Shown here piece after piece: positions 33,001 through 45,208 of a stretch of DNA of 64,000 nucleotides. The stretch comes from Bimuria novae-zelandiae CBS 107.79. Taxonomy: Eukaryota > Ascomycota > Dothideomycetes > Pleosporales > Didymosphaeriaceae. The stretch lies in assembly GCA_010015655.1 (NCBI GenBank), contig ML976733.1, positions 136,885-200,884 on the forward strand. The letters are read 5' to 3'. Under the pieces are notes generated by a model. The model made no database searches, was not told the DNA's origin, and saw only the letters and a list, made by a program, of their open reading frames with translations. Each line of letters starts with the position of its first letter. Positions within the stretch are counted from its first letter, which is position 1. Made by a program: the position numbers and the translations under genes.

Positions 33001-35718
33001 ATAACGTCTAGTTTTATAAACTACCTTGCCTTTGCAATATTGTTTAAAGTCTCGTAAATAAGTAGTAGAGGATACTAGTCCTTTTTTATTAAGGCGTTTA
33101 GTGTTTTATAGTTAATACATAGTTGCAGTCCACCTCCTGGCTTCTTTATAAATAGGATTAGTAACGTAGCAGGTGAATTGCTTGCTTGTATAAAATCTTT
33201 GTTAAGCAGAGATGTAAGTTCCTTCCGTAGCACTAGAAGCTCTCCCTTTAACATGTTATATAAAGGTCCCTAAGGGGCTTCGGGCTTCTTCCCTTCCTTC
33301 TCTTCTAGCTTAATTACGTGGTTAATTCTAGGTTAATGCGGCGGCAATTTACTTACTTCCTTAGGATTAAAGAGCGTTATATGCTTCCTCTAGTGCTTAG
33401 GAACTAGAGACAGGACGTCGATCTTTGGCTTAGGCGCTAAGGCCTTGTTAATGTTTACTAGTAAGGCGGCGAATATTTTTATGGCTCTCCCTAGATTCTT
33501 GTTTTTGCTCTAAGCTATTTTTATTAATCGCTAGAATTCTATGGCGCTAACCTCTTAAATCTCTAGTAGGTGGGCCTTACCTTCTTAACTACGGATTCTA
33601 ATACCTAGAGCGCGCAGGTATATTAACTTCTTTATAGGAGTAATAGTAACTTGGTTCTAATTTATTTATGGACGTCCTAGGATAATGTCCTCTTTAGCAT
33701 TGTTTGGCGTGAAATACGCAAATCCATTCTTAGTGTAGCTATTTATATTAAACGTAAACTTTATAACTTTGTTAACCTAGCTAACTTAATTATTTACCCC
33801 TATAATAGGCTTTTGTGGAATCGCTATGCGCTCAAGTTTGGCTCGTCTTATAAAGGAACAGGTTATAAGGGCGTAAGAGAGGTATCTAGAGTTAATTAGT
33901 GCTAAGGTGTAATTAGTTTAATTAACTAGTATATGTACTGTGAGCGGGGGTGCTAGCATGTTTTTCTTTTTAAACTTATCCTATTCTATCCTTGTATTCT
34001 TGCTTACTCGTGAAGGCTCCTGATCGCGACTTCGACTAGGAGCTACTCTTTTTCTAACTTATTATTATCTACTACTATCGCGTTATTATTATCTTTTACT
34101 TTTAATTTAGTTTTCGCTTTCGCGGCTTAAGTTAGCTATTACTTAAGATTCTAAGCAGCTTTTAGAGTGTAAGACTTAATTTAGTGGCCTTTCTTTTTAT
34201 ATTATAAATATAATCTATTATCGCGTTGTTAATTAATCTCCTTTTAAGGGACCTATTTCGCTTATTGCATCTGTGTTCTACTTAGTTCCTAGTTTATAAA
34301 ATTAGTAGAAATATTACTTAAGGTAGTATTCTATAGTAGTGCGTCTCTCTTCTTGCTGCTTAGCTTTAACCGCTATAGATTGTCTAATATAGTAGTAATG
34401 TGTAATTGTATCTCCTTAATTATAGTGCTCTTAGGAAAGATAGTGCCTGCGAGGGTAGTTTATAACTCGTGATTAAGAGCGTGTAGGAACATGCTCTTTA
34501 AGATAGTATAGTTAAATAGGCTAGCTATTAGAGCTTCCTTATTAAAGTCCTAAATAAAGTCGCGTACGTTGTGTGTTTTCTATTACATATTCTAAAGCTT
34601 GCTCCTTATAGTCTTAGCCATGTGCGCGTCCTTAAACGCTCTATTAAGATGCTAAAAGAACTAATTAAGCGTGCTAGTTATGGCGTAAATAGATACCTAT
34701 AGGAAGATACGTGCTCTAGCATTGCCTGTTATACAACTAAAAGTGTAGTCGATCGCGAGTTAGTCTATATAGAACTATTAAGTCTTAGACCTTAGCTTTG
34801 CTTTAATCTAGTATTTCTATAGTAAATACTGGCTTCGAGTTCTATTAAATGCCTTAGGGTCCTTAAGTCCTTTTGGTTCGTACGCTGCCACAGGTGTCGC
34901 AGGTGTTGTAGGTGCTATAGGTGTCGCGGGTGTTGTACTAGCAGTAGTCGCAGTAGGTGCTAGGATATTAGTACTTTTAATTCTTGCTATTCGCGCTATA
35001 AGTTTACCTATCTACACTATTATTTACTGTATTATCGCTTTAATACTTAAGTTTAGTAGTGTTAGTATTATTTGCTAAGATTGTCCTTTATTATCTTATT
35101 AAGCGTTTAAAACTTTATAGTAAGTGCTAGTCTCTATCTTACTACGTTCGTCGTAGTGCTTAGGCAGGCGTTTAACTGTTAAAGGTCCCTGCACTGGCGT
35201 TGCTTGTTATTATAGTGCTTAGGCAGGCGTTTAACTGTTAAAGGTCCTTATACTAGCGTCGCTTATTATAGTGCTTGGGCAGGCGTTTAACTATTAAAAG
35301 TCCCTGCACTAGCGTTACTTATTATAGTAGTGCTTACTGCTTAGAAGCAGGTCTTGCAAGTCGTTCTATTAAGGTAGCTAGGGATTAACTATATAGCTTA
35401 GTTTATTACTACTTACTGCTTGGAAGCAGGTCTTGTAATTAGTCTATTAGTAGAGTACTAGGGGACGGCTACACTAGCTACTTAAGGGTAATTAAATATA
35501 AAATATAAGGGGCTGCGCAAAGGTTGCTAATACCTAGTAATAAGATTATATTTAATAAGGAGCAAACTATTTATAAGTAAGGCTAAACTTATATGTGCGC
35601 TGTTATTGTTAAGAAGATTCAAGAGATTTCTAAGGCCCCACTTAGTCTAAAGGAGCACTGAGAGTTTCACCGAGGGTTTCACCAAGGAACAGTACAACAA
35701 GGCATCTAGCCTATTACA
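30017..35718 (-). mobile_element. Ty3/gypsy LTR retrotransposon (5702 bp), RIP-degraded, nested
   Basis: LTRs of 215 bp at 30017-30231 and 35504-35718 (TGTAAGGGGCTGCGC...) are flanked by CTTAC on both sides (30012-30016, 35719-35723). A run ACCCCCCTCCTCTCTTA next to the left LTR is the polypurine tract read on the minus strand. Minus-strand fragments in gypsy order are gag (about 35400-34100), protease and RT (about 33800-32300, with the YxDD box changed to YLNN), RNase H (31986-32177, [20 protein letters not shown] and DALSRREQD) and integrase (about 31800-30500, including an intact 66-codon piece at 30786-30986). Stops throughout make it dead. It sits inside the LTR element at 28537-36062. 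Confidence 0.9.
35154..35330 (-). repeat. Tandem repeat (56-59 bp x 3) in the gypsy gag region
   Basis: The unit begins TAGTGCTTAGGCAGGCGTTT and recurs at 35154, 35213 and 35269 with few differences. A second local repeat (TTACTGCTTGGAAGCAGGTC) occurs at about 35334 and 35410. These lie in the N-terminal gag part of the gypsy element, where short repeats of this kind are not unusual. Confidence 0.8.
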
Positions 35719-36189
35719 CTTACTAAGAGCTTTATAGTAGTTATTATATAGTTTAGCTTTATTATAAGTTATAAGCGTTAAGACGTAAGCGTAAAAATAA
35801 TAAAAAATAAAGAATAGTTTACTACTATAATTATTAGTTAGTATAAAATAAGTATATTATAAAATATTATAAAAGTACTAGGCTTATAACTATAGCGCAT
35901 AGTTATAATAATTAAGAAGCTTAAAAATAAAGTTTATTAAGAAGAGGAAGCTCTATAATAACTAATTATTTATAAGTTTAGGGGATCGCGTGCTTGGCTG
36001 CTTGGCTGCTCGGCTCAACCCTAGCTAGCGCAGAAAGCTCTAGCAAGGTGCCTTTTGCAACAATAATCTTATAGTACTATACTAACCCCCTAGCTATAGC
36101 GTACATACCGTAATAAGCAGCAACAGTAACGTAACCGTAGTAGGGTCGAACCGTCCGTATTACCTACTGTTGCAAGCGCTGGGTAGGGT

Positions 36190-36703
36190 GCTGGTTCCGT
36201 GGCAGAGCTGTAAATGAAGCAGAGGTTTCGTAACTAGCAGCAGACCACTAGACCGAATGATGAATGTATCGACTCCCAGGTCAGAAAGATATGTGCTCGT
36301 GGCGAAGGGGTCGACCTTGATCTTTGTAGCAGCATTTGCGAGATCGTAGACCTTGTCAAGCTCCTCAATCTGTTCCAAGAAGTCCGCCTCTCCGACGTTC
36401 AAGTCGCCCCGAAGCTGCTTCACGAGATCAACGAGTTTGGGTGAGAGCTTAAATCCTGTCGCAACATGGCATCCCATAAAACCACACGAGTTCGCTTGAG
36501 CTCCTCCGCGAACCCGTGCTGTTTAGTCCTCGCTGGCACGGATCCGTTGGGCTTCATGGCGAGGACAGCGGCGAAGAGTGATACTGGATGCATGTTCGTG
36601 GCGATGATTAACAAGAGCTCGGTGGCAAGGGAAGAAAAATGCTTGAAAATGGGTACCGATCCCTCACCGCTGTGGCAACACGTTTGGACGGACTTGAAGG
36701 CAT
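36190..36703 (-). pseudogene. 5' half of the split F-box/LRR gene
   Basis: From an ATG at 36703 on the minus strand the region reads, in one frame, an F-box-like segment (FSSLATELLLIIATNMHPVSL, about 36650-36570) and then, in another frame, SPKLVDLVKQLRGDLNVGEA followed by LRR-like text up to LCHGTSTLP at the 8-bp duplication (36182-36189). I found no intron of normal length that joins the two frames, so an additional frameshift is likely. The second frame is in register with the 3' fragment at 24646-25332 across the transposon. Confidence 0.65.
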
Positions 36704-38535
36704 GTTGAGCGTGTTGAGAATGGTAGGACGAGAATTGAGTGTATAAAATAACTGGTTGTAAGAGAATATTGCCGACGGAAGGAAATACAGGCTCTGGCGA
36801 AAGTTAGAAATGTTCCATTCGTTGGCGCTGGGGAATGGGGAAGACAGACCGGCAAGCTCTAGAATAATCCACACGTTTATCTCGCCAGCAAACGTGCCAG
36901 CAGATGGACTCGAGCTCAAGAGATACCCGCAAATATGCTATGGGCAGGCAGGCAGGCATATGAGGACAACAAGCTGTATTGCTATCTGCAGAAAAGAGTG
37001 TGTGAAGTGAGGAGTCATTGTTGAGCAGAGAGAGATAGCGGGGGAGAGTTTGTTGGGTTAGTAGTCCGTGCACCTAAGTAGTACGTTCCATGTATACCAC
37101 CTCTGACGTCAGTCACGTGGCTACATATACCGAGTGTTCAAGTGGCGGGAGTGCGTATATCTTCTAACAGGGCGCGTAGAATGGCTGTGGAGAGTATGCA
37201 GAGAGCAGAGCGTCGCCCTTAAAAAGTATCTACCCTTCGTACTTTTCGATCTGCCCCGTTCAGACAATGATGGCATAGTTTCGACGCCCAAAAGCTCGAC
37301 CTAGCGTAAGTAACCTTCCGGAAGCCAACGGTTGGCTAATTTTCTCGTGCTCTTCGGTTGGCTGTACTGTCTTATCGACGGGACTAAGTCACCCCTCCTT
37401 CAGGAACAGGATGTGCACATAAAATATCGACGAAGTCGAGACTGGTTTGTCGTAATGAACGCACTTCTGGGACTCGAGCATAATAGATTCCCATAGTGCG
37501 TAAAACGACTGCTGAGAACTAGAGTAGATCCGCTTCGCAATTCTACCTCACAAACATATCCCACTCGCCCTTTATACGCTAATATATACATAAGAGCAGC
37601 AACTAATTCCAACACAGCAAGCCGAACCGGTAAACACAGCAAAGGGATGATGTGAGAATCCAAGTAAATATTAATTACATAGCAGCAGAATGGCAACCGG
37701 TGCCTAGGAGAGACCCTGGGAAAAACATCAGTGATAGCCACAGCTTCGCCGACTCTATACTCGAACCAAAGCGCAAATAAAAATCTTCACAGTGTTATCT
37801 TTAAGCTGTAAACAAGAGGAGAAATGTCTTTCTGAGCCTAAAAATGACCCAAAGGTATATCCGCCGAAATAGAAATTATAGAATGACCGTACCTTTGCAC
37901 CATTCCCTGGGTCATCTAACACTTTACTCGCGCCATTTCTCCTGTAATTGCTTCCCAGACTTCCCCCAAACCCACCACCTCTACCCTTAACAAACACCCC
38001 TTCCAAAACAAACCCTCTCCCAAACCCTTTCACAGCCACCACCCCTTGCCATCCTCTTCAACACCTTCCAACGACCCCTCTCTAATCACAAAACCACGAG
38101 CTTCGTTAAACCTACAATATCTAGCGTTCTTTTCCTCTTCCATGTTACCCTAGGACGAGCCATAAACTAGGTGACTTACTACTTTATACCTGGGCGGTAG
38201 GACCGGAATATAGACATAGACGGGGGCGTAATAGCAGTTTTAATATTATAGCGAAGAGCTTTGCAAAATATTGTCCGAGACCGCTGACGCTTCTCCGTGG
38301 GGTTGTCGTCTGTGACCGTCAGGGCACAAGGCTAACCCAAAGCTGCGCAACCATCTACGTGCGCCTGTTACGAAAATGTGGAATATATAATTCAATCAAG
38401 ACGAATCATCTAGGGCCGTCTCATCAGCGCAGCGCTCATGCTCGCATCCCACTCAACAAACGCAGCGTGACCCATGTACACGTACAAGTCCGCACCCAAA
38501 CCCCCCTCTCAATACCTCCCCTAACCACTCCATGC
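36704..38535. other. Intergenic region, no convincing gene
   Basis: GC-normal host DNA. Frames at 36804-37073, 37400-37741 and 37755-38042 (the last a Gly-rich minus-strand frame starting MVAVKGFGRGF) have no known similarity and no clear splice partners. Some of it is the promoter of the disrupted F-box/LRR gene and the 3' flank of the Laa1-like gene. Confidence 0.4.
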
Positions 38536-41500
38536 CTACCCAAAGTTCATCTTCAACGCAATACTCGGCTCTCCCCTTTCCTCCTCCACCTCTCTCCGTC
38601 CCCCCTGCCCACTCCTCAGCACCCCCTGTAAAAACTCCCTCTCCTCCGTTCCTAGCGCTTGCACAACCTCTCTAAACGCAGCCTGATCCATACTCGCAAG
38701 TTCCAACAGCCTCCCCGCCGTCTCAGGTGCAGCTTTCTTCTCCCACCCCACGCGCGCCAGCAGGGCAGGCACCACAATCTTACTCGCGAGCAGTCTTTGG
38801 GCAGGTGTCTGCAGGGTACCGATGAAAGCGACCAGCGTAGCCGCAAGGGTAGATCGCGACTCGTCGAGGCCCTCGACGTCACTCGGGGTAGTCAGGAAAG
38901 CCAGGAGCGGTGGGAGAGCCTGGCAGGCGATGGTGGTCTCAAGGGAGGATTTCTTGGCCAAGAGGAGCAGCGAGCGGCAGCAGCCGGCGGCGACTTTGCT
39001 CGTCATCCGGTTGCCGAGGCAGTCGAAGAGCTCTTCGACGAAGCGCTGGACGAGCGGGTCGTCGCTGGAGAAAACGGCGCTCGCGGAGCTGAGTAGGATG
39101 GTTGTGGTGAGGATCGTGTTTTTCTCGCAGGCGACGCTGGCGTCAAACTCCCTGCCTTGAGCTCGCTTGAGGGTCCGGAGGAAGCGGACGAGCGTGGCGC
39201 GGAGCTGGTTGCTTGTGTCGCTGCCGGGCTCGGCGGTTTGGGAAATCGAGGTGACGAAGCGCTTGAAAATGGGGAGAGATTGAGGGATAACAGCGGTTTG
39301 GCAGGATGGTGAAGCGAGGATGGTGGCGAAGATGTGCAAGATGCAGGCGTGGAGATCGGTTTTGATGATTGAGGGGAAAACGTGAGCTGCGTCGACGAGG
39401 GCAGAGAGCGCCGTGGTTAGGAGGGCAACAGCTTCTTCGTTGAGATCGTGGCGGACTGTTAGTCAGTCAGACTAATGAACAATCGAGCATGGGTGGAACA
39501 GGCAGACGTACCAGAGGACTTGCTTTCGTCAAGGCTGGGGACGAGACCGGTGAGAACGAGTACCATGATGCGAGTGAGTTCAAAGAGCTGCTCGATATCG
39601 TCGGATAGGTGCTCATCACCATCAGGAGTACTGTTGATCAATTAGCATATTGCATAACGAGGACGTGTAGAGCACGTACGCATGAGTTCTCTTTGCAGAA
39701 GGGTGGCCTAGACAGAGATTCCTCGCTATTTCCACAATGACCGTCTGAACCTGCAACCCTTCCGTCAAGACCAGGCGGTCAAGCATGTCCATCGTTTCCG
39801 AGAACACCACTTCCTGGTAGATTGCGTGACCAGATACAGATGGCCGTAATATCTTCTTCAATGCTTGTAAGATCTCAAGGATCTGCTCCTTGGAGGCTTG
39901 CAAGTCACCGGGGCGCCCCGCTAACGCTTCAAATGCTAAACCAAAGAGCACGAAGAAGAAAGCTACGGGTTCGTCGCGGTAGTTGATGTGGTCGGGATTC
40001 CTGCTGGGAATTGATGCCTCTTCGGTAAATTCCGTTTTCCCGTCCAGCGCATCAAACACAAACTCGCTGTCTTCGTCGATCAGGCTTGCGATAGCGTCCA
40101 CGAGGTTCAGCCATGATTCTTGGTAGAACTACTGGAGGTGAGACAGGATGTTTGATTGGGGAATGGTACTCATACCTTGAGCAGCGTTTCTCTGTTCAGC
40201 GCGGCGTAGATTGTGTCCAAACTGCCAGACATGGACGCTGACCCCATTGAAGAAATGTCAGGCTCGAACCTCAGGCGGGCGTACTCTCGGAGTGAAGCGA
40301 GCCAAAGAGGGGTAAGACGAGCGATGTGAGGTCGGAGGACATCGACGAGGTACTTTTGCTCTGCGCTGGCAATTTGTAGCTCCGCCCATGCTGAGAATAC
40401 CGACATCTTGACCATGACTGCCGCATTCGAACTGAGACCTTTGAGGTCACCAATAGCGGCAGCTTCCGACTCGCCTAAAAAGAGTCAGAAAACCTGCCAG
40501 ACACTCACGGTGTACTTGGACTCACTGGAGAAATTTTCGAGTGCAGCGACGAGAAGCTTCAGGATACGTCCCATGCGATCAACATCCGTCACGATTCCAG
40601 TGGCAATGAATGTTGCGCACACGTTGACAGCTTCCGCTGCTAGCTCGGGCGAGGAGTCTGCAGCGAAAGCGGGCGTCAGAGCAGATCCGATTTGTGCCTG
40701 ATATTGCTCAAGCAATGTAACTTCCGGAAAGTCTGGATCTGGCGTTTTGCCAAACAGCTATAGAATCCCTGTCAGCAAAGCTTCCACAGCTGCAGGAGCC
40801 AACATACCTTCAGGACCTGGTCAATGATCTTCAAACCGCGTATCCTGAGCTGCACGACACCCGCCGTAGACGCCGAGAATGCGATGCGCACAACATCCGC
40901 TACCCGCTTCTGCAACGCCAACACACAAGGTGCCTCTTCGCGGAACGCCGCCTCTTTGCTCACCATCGCCACCAGCTCACTCAAGCAGTCCATACCAAAT
41001 GTGCGCACCTGCCATTTCAAAAGCTCTTGACTGGTCTGCGCAGCAGTATTATCTTCACCCGGCGCATTAGCGGCCGCAGCAAACCCAGCGACTTCATCAT
41101 CCTGCAGGTCCGTCTGCCCACCTTTCGGCTTCGTGTCCACTTTTTCTTCAACTTCGGCTACCTTCTTGGTCTTGGTGAGCACAGAGTGACATCGCTGGAC
41201 CCACGTAGCTGTATCCGTGAGTCCGGTCTGATGCAGCCAGTTCCGGATGATGTTCCGTACGACTTCGTGTTCGGGTTGCCGGTCAAGAACATGCCACAGC
41301 TGGTCTTCAAGTCCTGGATCGCCAGACCGTATGACCTCCTCGGTGTCCCTTCGCATGAGATTATGTAATCCGTCGATGGCCATATCACGTATCTGTGTCG
41401 CGTTGCTCTCAATCGCCTGTTGCAGTTGTTTGACATATACAGCAAAGTTCATATGACCAGGTGCATAAAGCGAGAGATGCTCTTGACACTTAAGGCTTTC

Positions 41501-44500
41501 AATAGTGATGAGCACATCTGATTCGGCTTTGAAAAGACCGATGAGCGTCATAACCATATCCCGCGCTTTGGCCATGTCTTGAAGGTCGGGACCGAGAACG
41601 TTGATTGTGCTGTCGATACAGCGGGCAATGACAGCTGGAGTCGGCAGATCCAATTCCATGTTCGACGACGCCAAAACTGCCGATTCGGCGTTATGCGTGT
41701 CAGCGCCGTACAATTGCGCCAGCATGCCGAGCGTGCTGGTAACATAACTGGAGAAAGTGAGTCCTGCGGAGTCGGCGACCTTGGACAAGCTATCCAGAGC
41801 CCAGAAATGTACAACAGGGTGTTGATCGTTGCCAAGCGACATGAGGATGCCAAGTATGTTCTTCAAGTGGTACCCAGCAGCCATGCCTCCAAGCTGCGAG
41901 TGTATGCAGCCCAGTGCGACCGCATACCCCGACCGCGCGTTCGGTTCGCGATTGGCTACAATCTGATCTACCAGGTAGCTTACTTCGGTCGTCGTGAGAG
42001 AATTACCGGAACTGTTGCACAAGCGGCCCAGAGCTTCTCCAGCAACTTTGCGCACATAGGGATCGGGTAGAACGATGAATAACTATAGACGTCAGTATCG
42101 TATCGAAAATGGAAGCATCTTACTTACATGCAAAAGCTCCTGAATGACCTTCTCAACAGCCGATCCCTTGAGATCGCCAGCAGCGGAACGTGTCTCCTTC
42201 ACGGCAACCTTTAACGCGCCAAGGAGAGCATATGCGATGTTCACCATCATTGCCGACTTTCGATGTACGTCTCTCTGCAGATTGCCAGCCGACAGAAACG
42301 ATGTGATCTGTTCGAGGATACTCTCTTGGATCTTAGGTGTTTGCAAAGGTAGGCATATAGCAAAGAGCTGGAGGGCCGAATTGACAACCTCAGTGGCGGG
42401 CGGATTAGGTAAATTGAAAGGGTCGTTGGATTTCCGAACGTATAGTGATATCGAGTCGTGTTCGCGAGCGCTGCATATCGGTGAAAGAAGCTATAAAGAA
42501 GAAGTCAGAGAAAGATCGAGATGATTGATGACACCACACATACCGTGCGATCAATGATTGCTTCCGGACCATGCCTCGTCACCCAGTGGTGCTTATCCTC
42601 GGCATCATGCTCGCCAGGTAACGGTTCGATATCGTACCCCTGGACCAGCCCTGTCACACCGAAGCCGTAGTTGTCCGCGACTTCCCATATGCTCTCAAAG
42701 TTGCCCGCTGAGCTGGCGATAGCAATGCCCAGCGAGCTTGGCGTGTAATTGTCTGGGTCGGCAAAAGCTGCGACTGCGAAGGGAAGCAGGTTGGTCTGGA
42801 GTAGTACCTCGCTACTTCCTGCAGGACTCAAATCGACCAATTTCGTATAACACTGGAGAACTCTTCTTCGCACCATCAGATCAAAGTCGTGCAGTTGGAG
42901 CACCGGTGAGAGTCGTTCGGAGACATTGTCGGTGGTCTTCTTACTCGGCAATGTGTTCAAGAACATGGTAGTGTTCTGCAACATCGCCGCTAGCCTTTTT
43001 GTAACATCCAGAGTCAATAACCTACTATTAAACTCCAGGAACGTAAGTACTGAACCCAGTGCGCACTCGCGTATATGCGCCAGAAAGCTGAGCTCCAGCA
43101 CGTTCCGTTGCACCATGTTGTCTTTATTAAGCGGTTTTGGCAGCGCATTCTTCCAAAGGAGTAGGAGCTGCGATAGATGGATTTTGACGAAGTTAGGGCC
43201 CAAGGTCATTAAACCGCCGATCAATATCCAGGCAACCTGGATTTGAGTAGACGATATTCGCAAGTCAGAGTTGCTGCTAGATTTCAACAGTGATGTCGCT
43301 TGCGATAACACTCTGGAATTGACGTCCACGGAGCCATGGAGCGGTTGCGACGTAGATGTGCTTAGCACTGCCGACAGTCCATTTGCAAGTCCAACACACC
43401 TTCTAGGCGATTGTCGTGGACCGCCCAGAAGCCCAAGTTCGCGGTTGACACTGTTCATACATATCGTAACGGACGGTAAGAGCTGCAACGGACATGCTAA
43501 GACGAACGATCGCAAGCATGACGATGCGTATACCTGCACTGAGTAGCTAGGATGCTGGAGGACCTGAAGTAGCGCATCTCGACACGAATCGGCGATGACG
43601 TTGGTCGCAGACCCAAGACTGTCGAACAACGAGGACAACGTGCTGAGCGCTCCGATCAACGTCTGTTTTGAAGGCTCAGGTCGTTCCTTTAACGCCTGCG
43701 GGTAGTCTTTGAGGATTTCATTGACGAGAAAGCGCGCCGCGTTCAACTGCCCCGACTCTCCTAGCATTTCGCGGCCTACGACAGTCTCCAGAACGACGGC
43801 GATGTATCTTCGACTGCTAAGCGTTCGGTATCGATTCTGGACAATTGTCGGGTTGCTAAGGATATCGAGGAAAAAGTGGCGCGCGATGTCCGCATACTTG
43901 GTCTCGACCACATGTTCGCCCAATCCCTGCAGAACTTTCAAGTAGCAATGCGCGATGCCAGCCCTTGCCCGACTGCTGGTCGCAGGTCGACAATATTGAA
44001 TAGACAGTTGCTTGAGCAAGGTTGGCACCGTAAACGATATTCTAGCAGCAGACTTCTTCGGAGCTGGAGAATCGGGCTGCTCAATGATGTCTTCATCGCC
44101 ATCCATATCAGTCGGCTTCCGGCTCTTCCTCTTGTTGGTCTTTGAACGCGCCAGGGGTATCTCGGCTGGTGCAGTTTCCGAGTAGTTTTTCACCAGTGAC
44201 GCACTTATGCATGAAGCCGCCGCATGTCTCACGGACGCCGACGCGCTATCGATCGTCTTCCAGATCGCAGTCTGCAGCTTATCAAAGTCGGTAGAATTGT
44301 CAAAGAACGGCGTATGTCGAATCAGCTGTTCCAGAAGATAGCAAGCGCTCGTCTGTACCAGCGCAGACTTGTCGCTGGTCGACAGCGCCCGGCCCTGCTT
44401 GCAGGCGTCTCTTGCGACGGTCTCTTCGACCGAGCGCCCCACCCCCTTGAACACTTTCCCTGCTGCCCTCAACACTGTCGCCCGCAGTCCCGTGTGGTTT

Positions 44501-44988
44501 TGGGCAAACTTCACGAGGCGCAGCAGCGACGTGGCTGCCAGAGGATGCAGTCCAATCGCACTGTCCCCTGCTGCCTCGAACACGGCGCCCAGACAATGGG
44601 CTGCCGCATGCTTTGCCCTGACGTCCTTGTCCGCCTTCCCCGTGCCATTGAGTATGCCGATGAGCTCGTTGATCGACTCAAAAAGTAGCTTCCTGTCTCC
44701 TTTGCTGAAAATGCCATGGAACGCTCTCCCAAGATTCTCCCGTATTACTCGAGTGGGGGGCGGCGAAGCGAGATTGATGATCTGGAACAGCTCTTTCTTG
44801 ATGTATATCTGATGCGCAGATGCGCCGTCGGCATCGAGCGAGGCGACATGGCGCGCGAGATCGGACGAAAAGGTCAGGAGGTAGAGCTCCTGCTGCTCCG
44901 AGGGGAGCGCGTGCAGCTTCTTGATGTCGAGCTCGGGGTTGGAGGTGGCACCATTGGCAGGCACAGGCTCGGGATCTTGAGTCGCCAT
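38536..44988 (-). CDS. LAA1: HEAT-repeat protein Laa1/HEATR5-like (clathrin AP-1 accessory)
   Basis: Eight exons on the minus strand (42544-44988, 42128-42490, 40808-42082, 40526-40757, 40176-40474, 39680-40128, 39512-39630, 38536-39455), with seven introns of 45-56 nt, keep one frame of 2033 aa. That is close to yeast Laa1 and the human HEATR5 proteins. Nearly the whole length consists of alpha-helical HEAT-like repeats, e.g. LPDPYVRKVAGEALGRLC and REAFHGIFSKGDRKLL-type helices near the N-terminus. A basic, acidic-flanked insert lies at about residues 280-310. The family assists AP-1 adaptor traffic between trans-Golgi and endosomes. No break was found. Confidence 0.88.
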
Positions 44989-45208
44989 AGCGGTGGGAGG
45001 GCCCTGGGGCTGTCAGTAGGGCGTTCAAGGAGAGGCGACGTATGCGACGGGCATAGCGTGCTGAACGTGTCAAGCTTCGCGGGGGTTGCGGTGTGGGCAC
45101 CGTGTGCGGAGTTGTCCAGCACCTCCGCTCTGATCTTGGCAGTACGAACCATCAATCTGAATTTCTTCTATCGCCTGCGCATAGCATCGCATACACTCAT
45201 TGACGCCC

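Larger units (their letters stand above)
28537..36062 (-). mobile_element. LTR retrotransposon, outer element, split by a nested gypsy element
   Basis: Two 172-bp direct repeats, 28537-28708 (TGTGGCGCACAG...) and 35891-36062 (TATAGCGCATAG...), align end to end with mostly transition differences. They are flanked by the 5-bp duplication ATAAT (28532-28536, 36063-36067). A C-rich tract just inside the left LTR (CACCCCCTAG) is a polypurine tract on the minus strand, so transcription was leftward. Once the nested element at 30017-35718 is removed, only about 1.5 kb of interior remains. It shows gag-like fragments and no reverse transcriptase, pointing to a small non-autonomous LTR element. RIP damage is heavy. 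Confidence 0.75.
25333..36181. mobile_element. hAT-like element, 10.85 kb, swollen by nested insertions
   Basis: Left end CAGCGCATGCAACAGTTGG and the inverse right end (read from 36181 on the minus strand) CAGCGCTTGCAACAGTAGG agree at about 27 of 32 positions. The flanking 8 bp are GGTAGGAT (25325-25332) and GGTAGGGT (36182-36189), one transition apart. An 8-bp target duplication and TIRs beginning CAG are features of hAT transposons. Several CCGTA subterminal motifs lie inside both ends. Without the nested pogo and LTR elements only about 1.45 kb of own sequence remains and no transposase is visible, so the original element was probably non-autonomous. Confidence 0.7.

Noticed and set aside
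37755..38042. Gly-rich minus-strand frame
   Set aside because: Simple composition from a C-rich stretch with no splice partner or family; left as intergenic.
44224..44812. Plus-strand ORFs of 140-150 codons over the Laa1-like gene
   Set aside because: They are antisense shadows of a gene with eight exons in consistent frame. Their composition is that of reversed Leu/Ala-rich codons.
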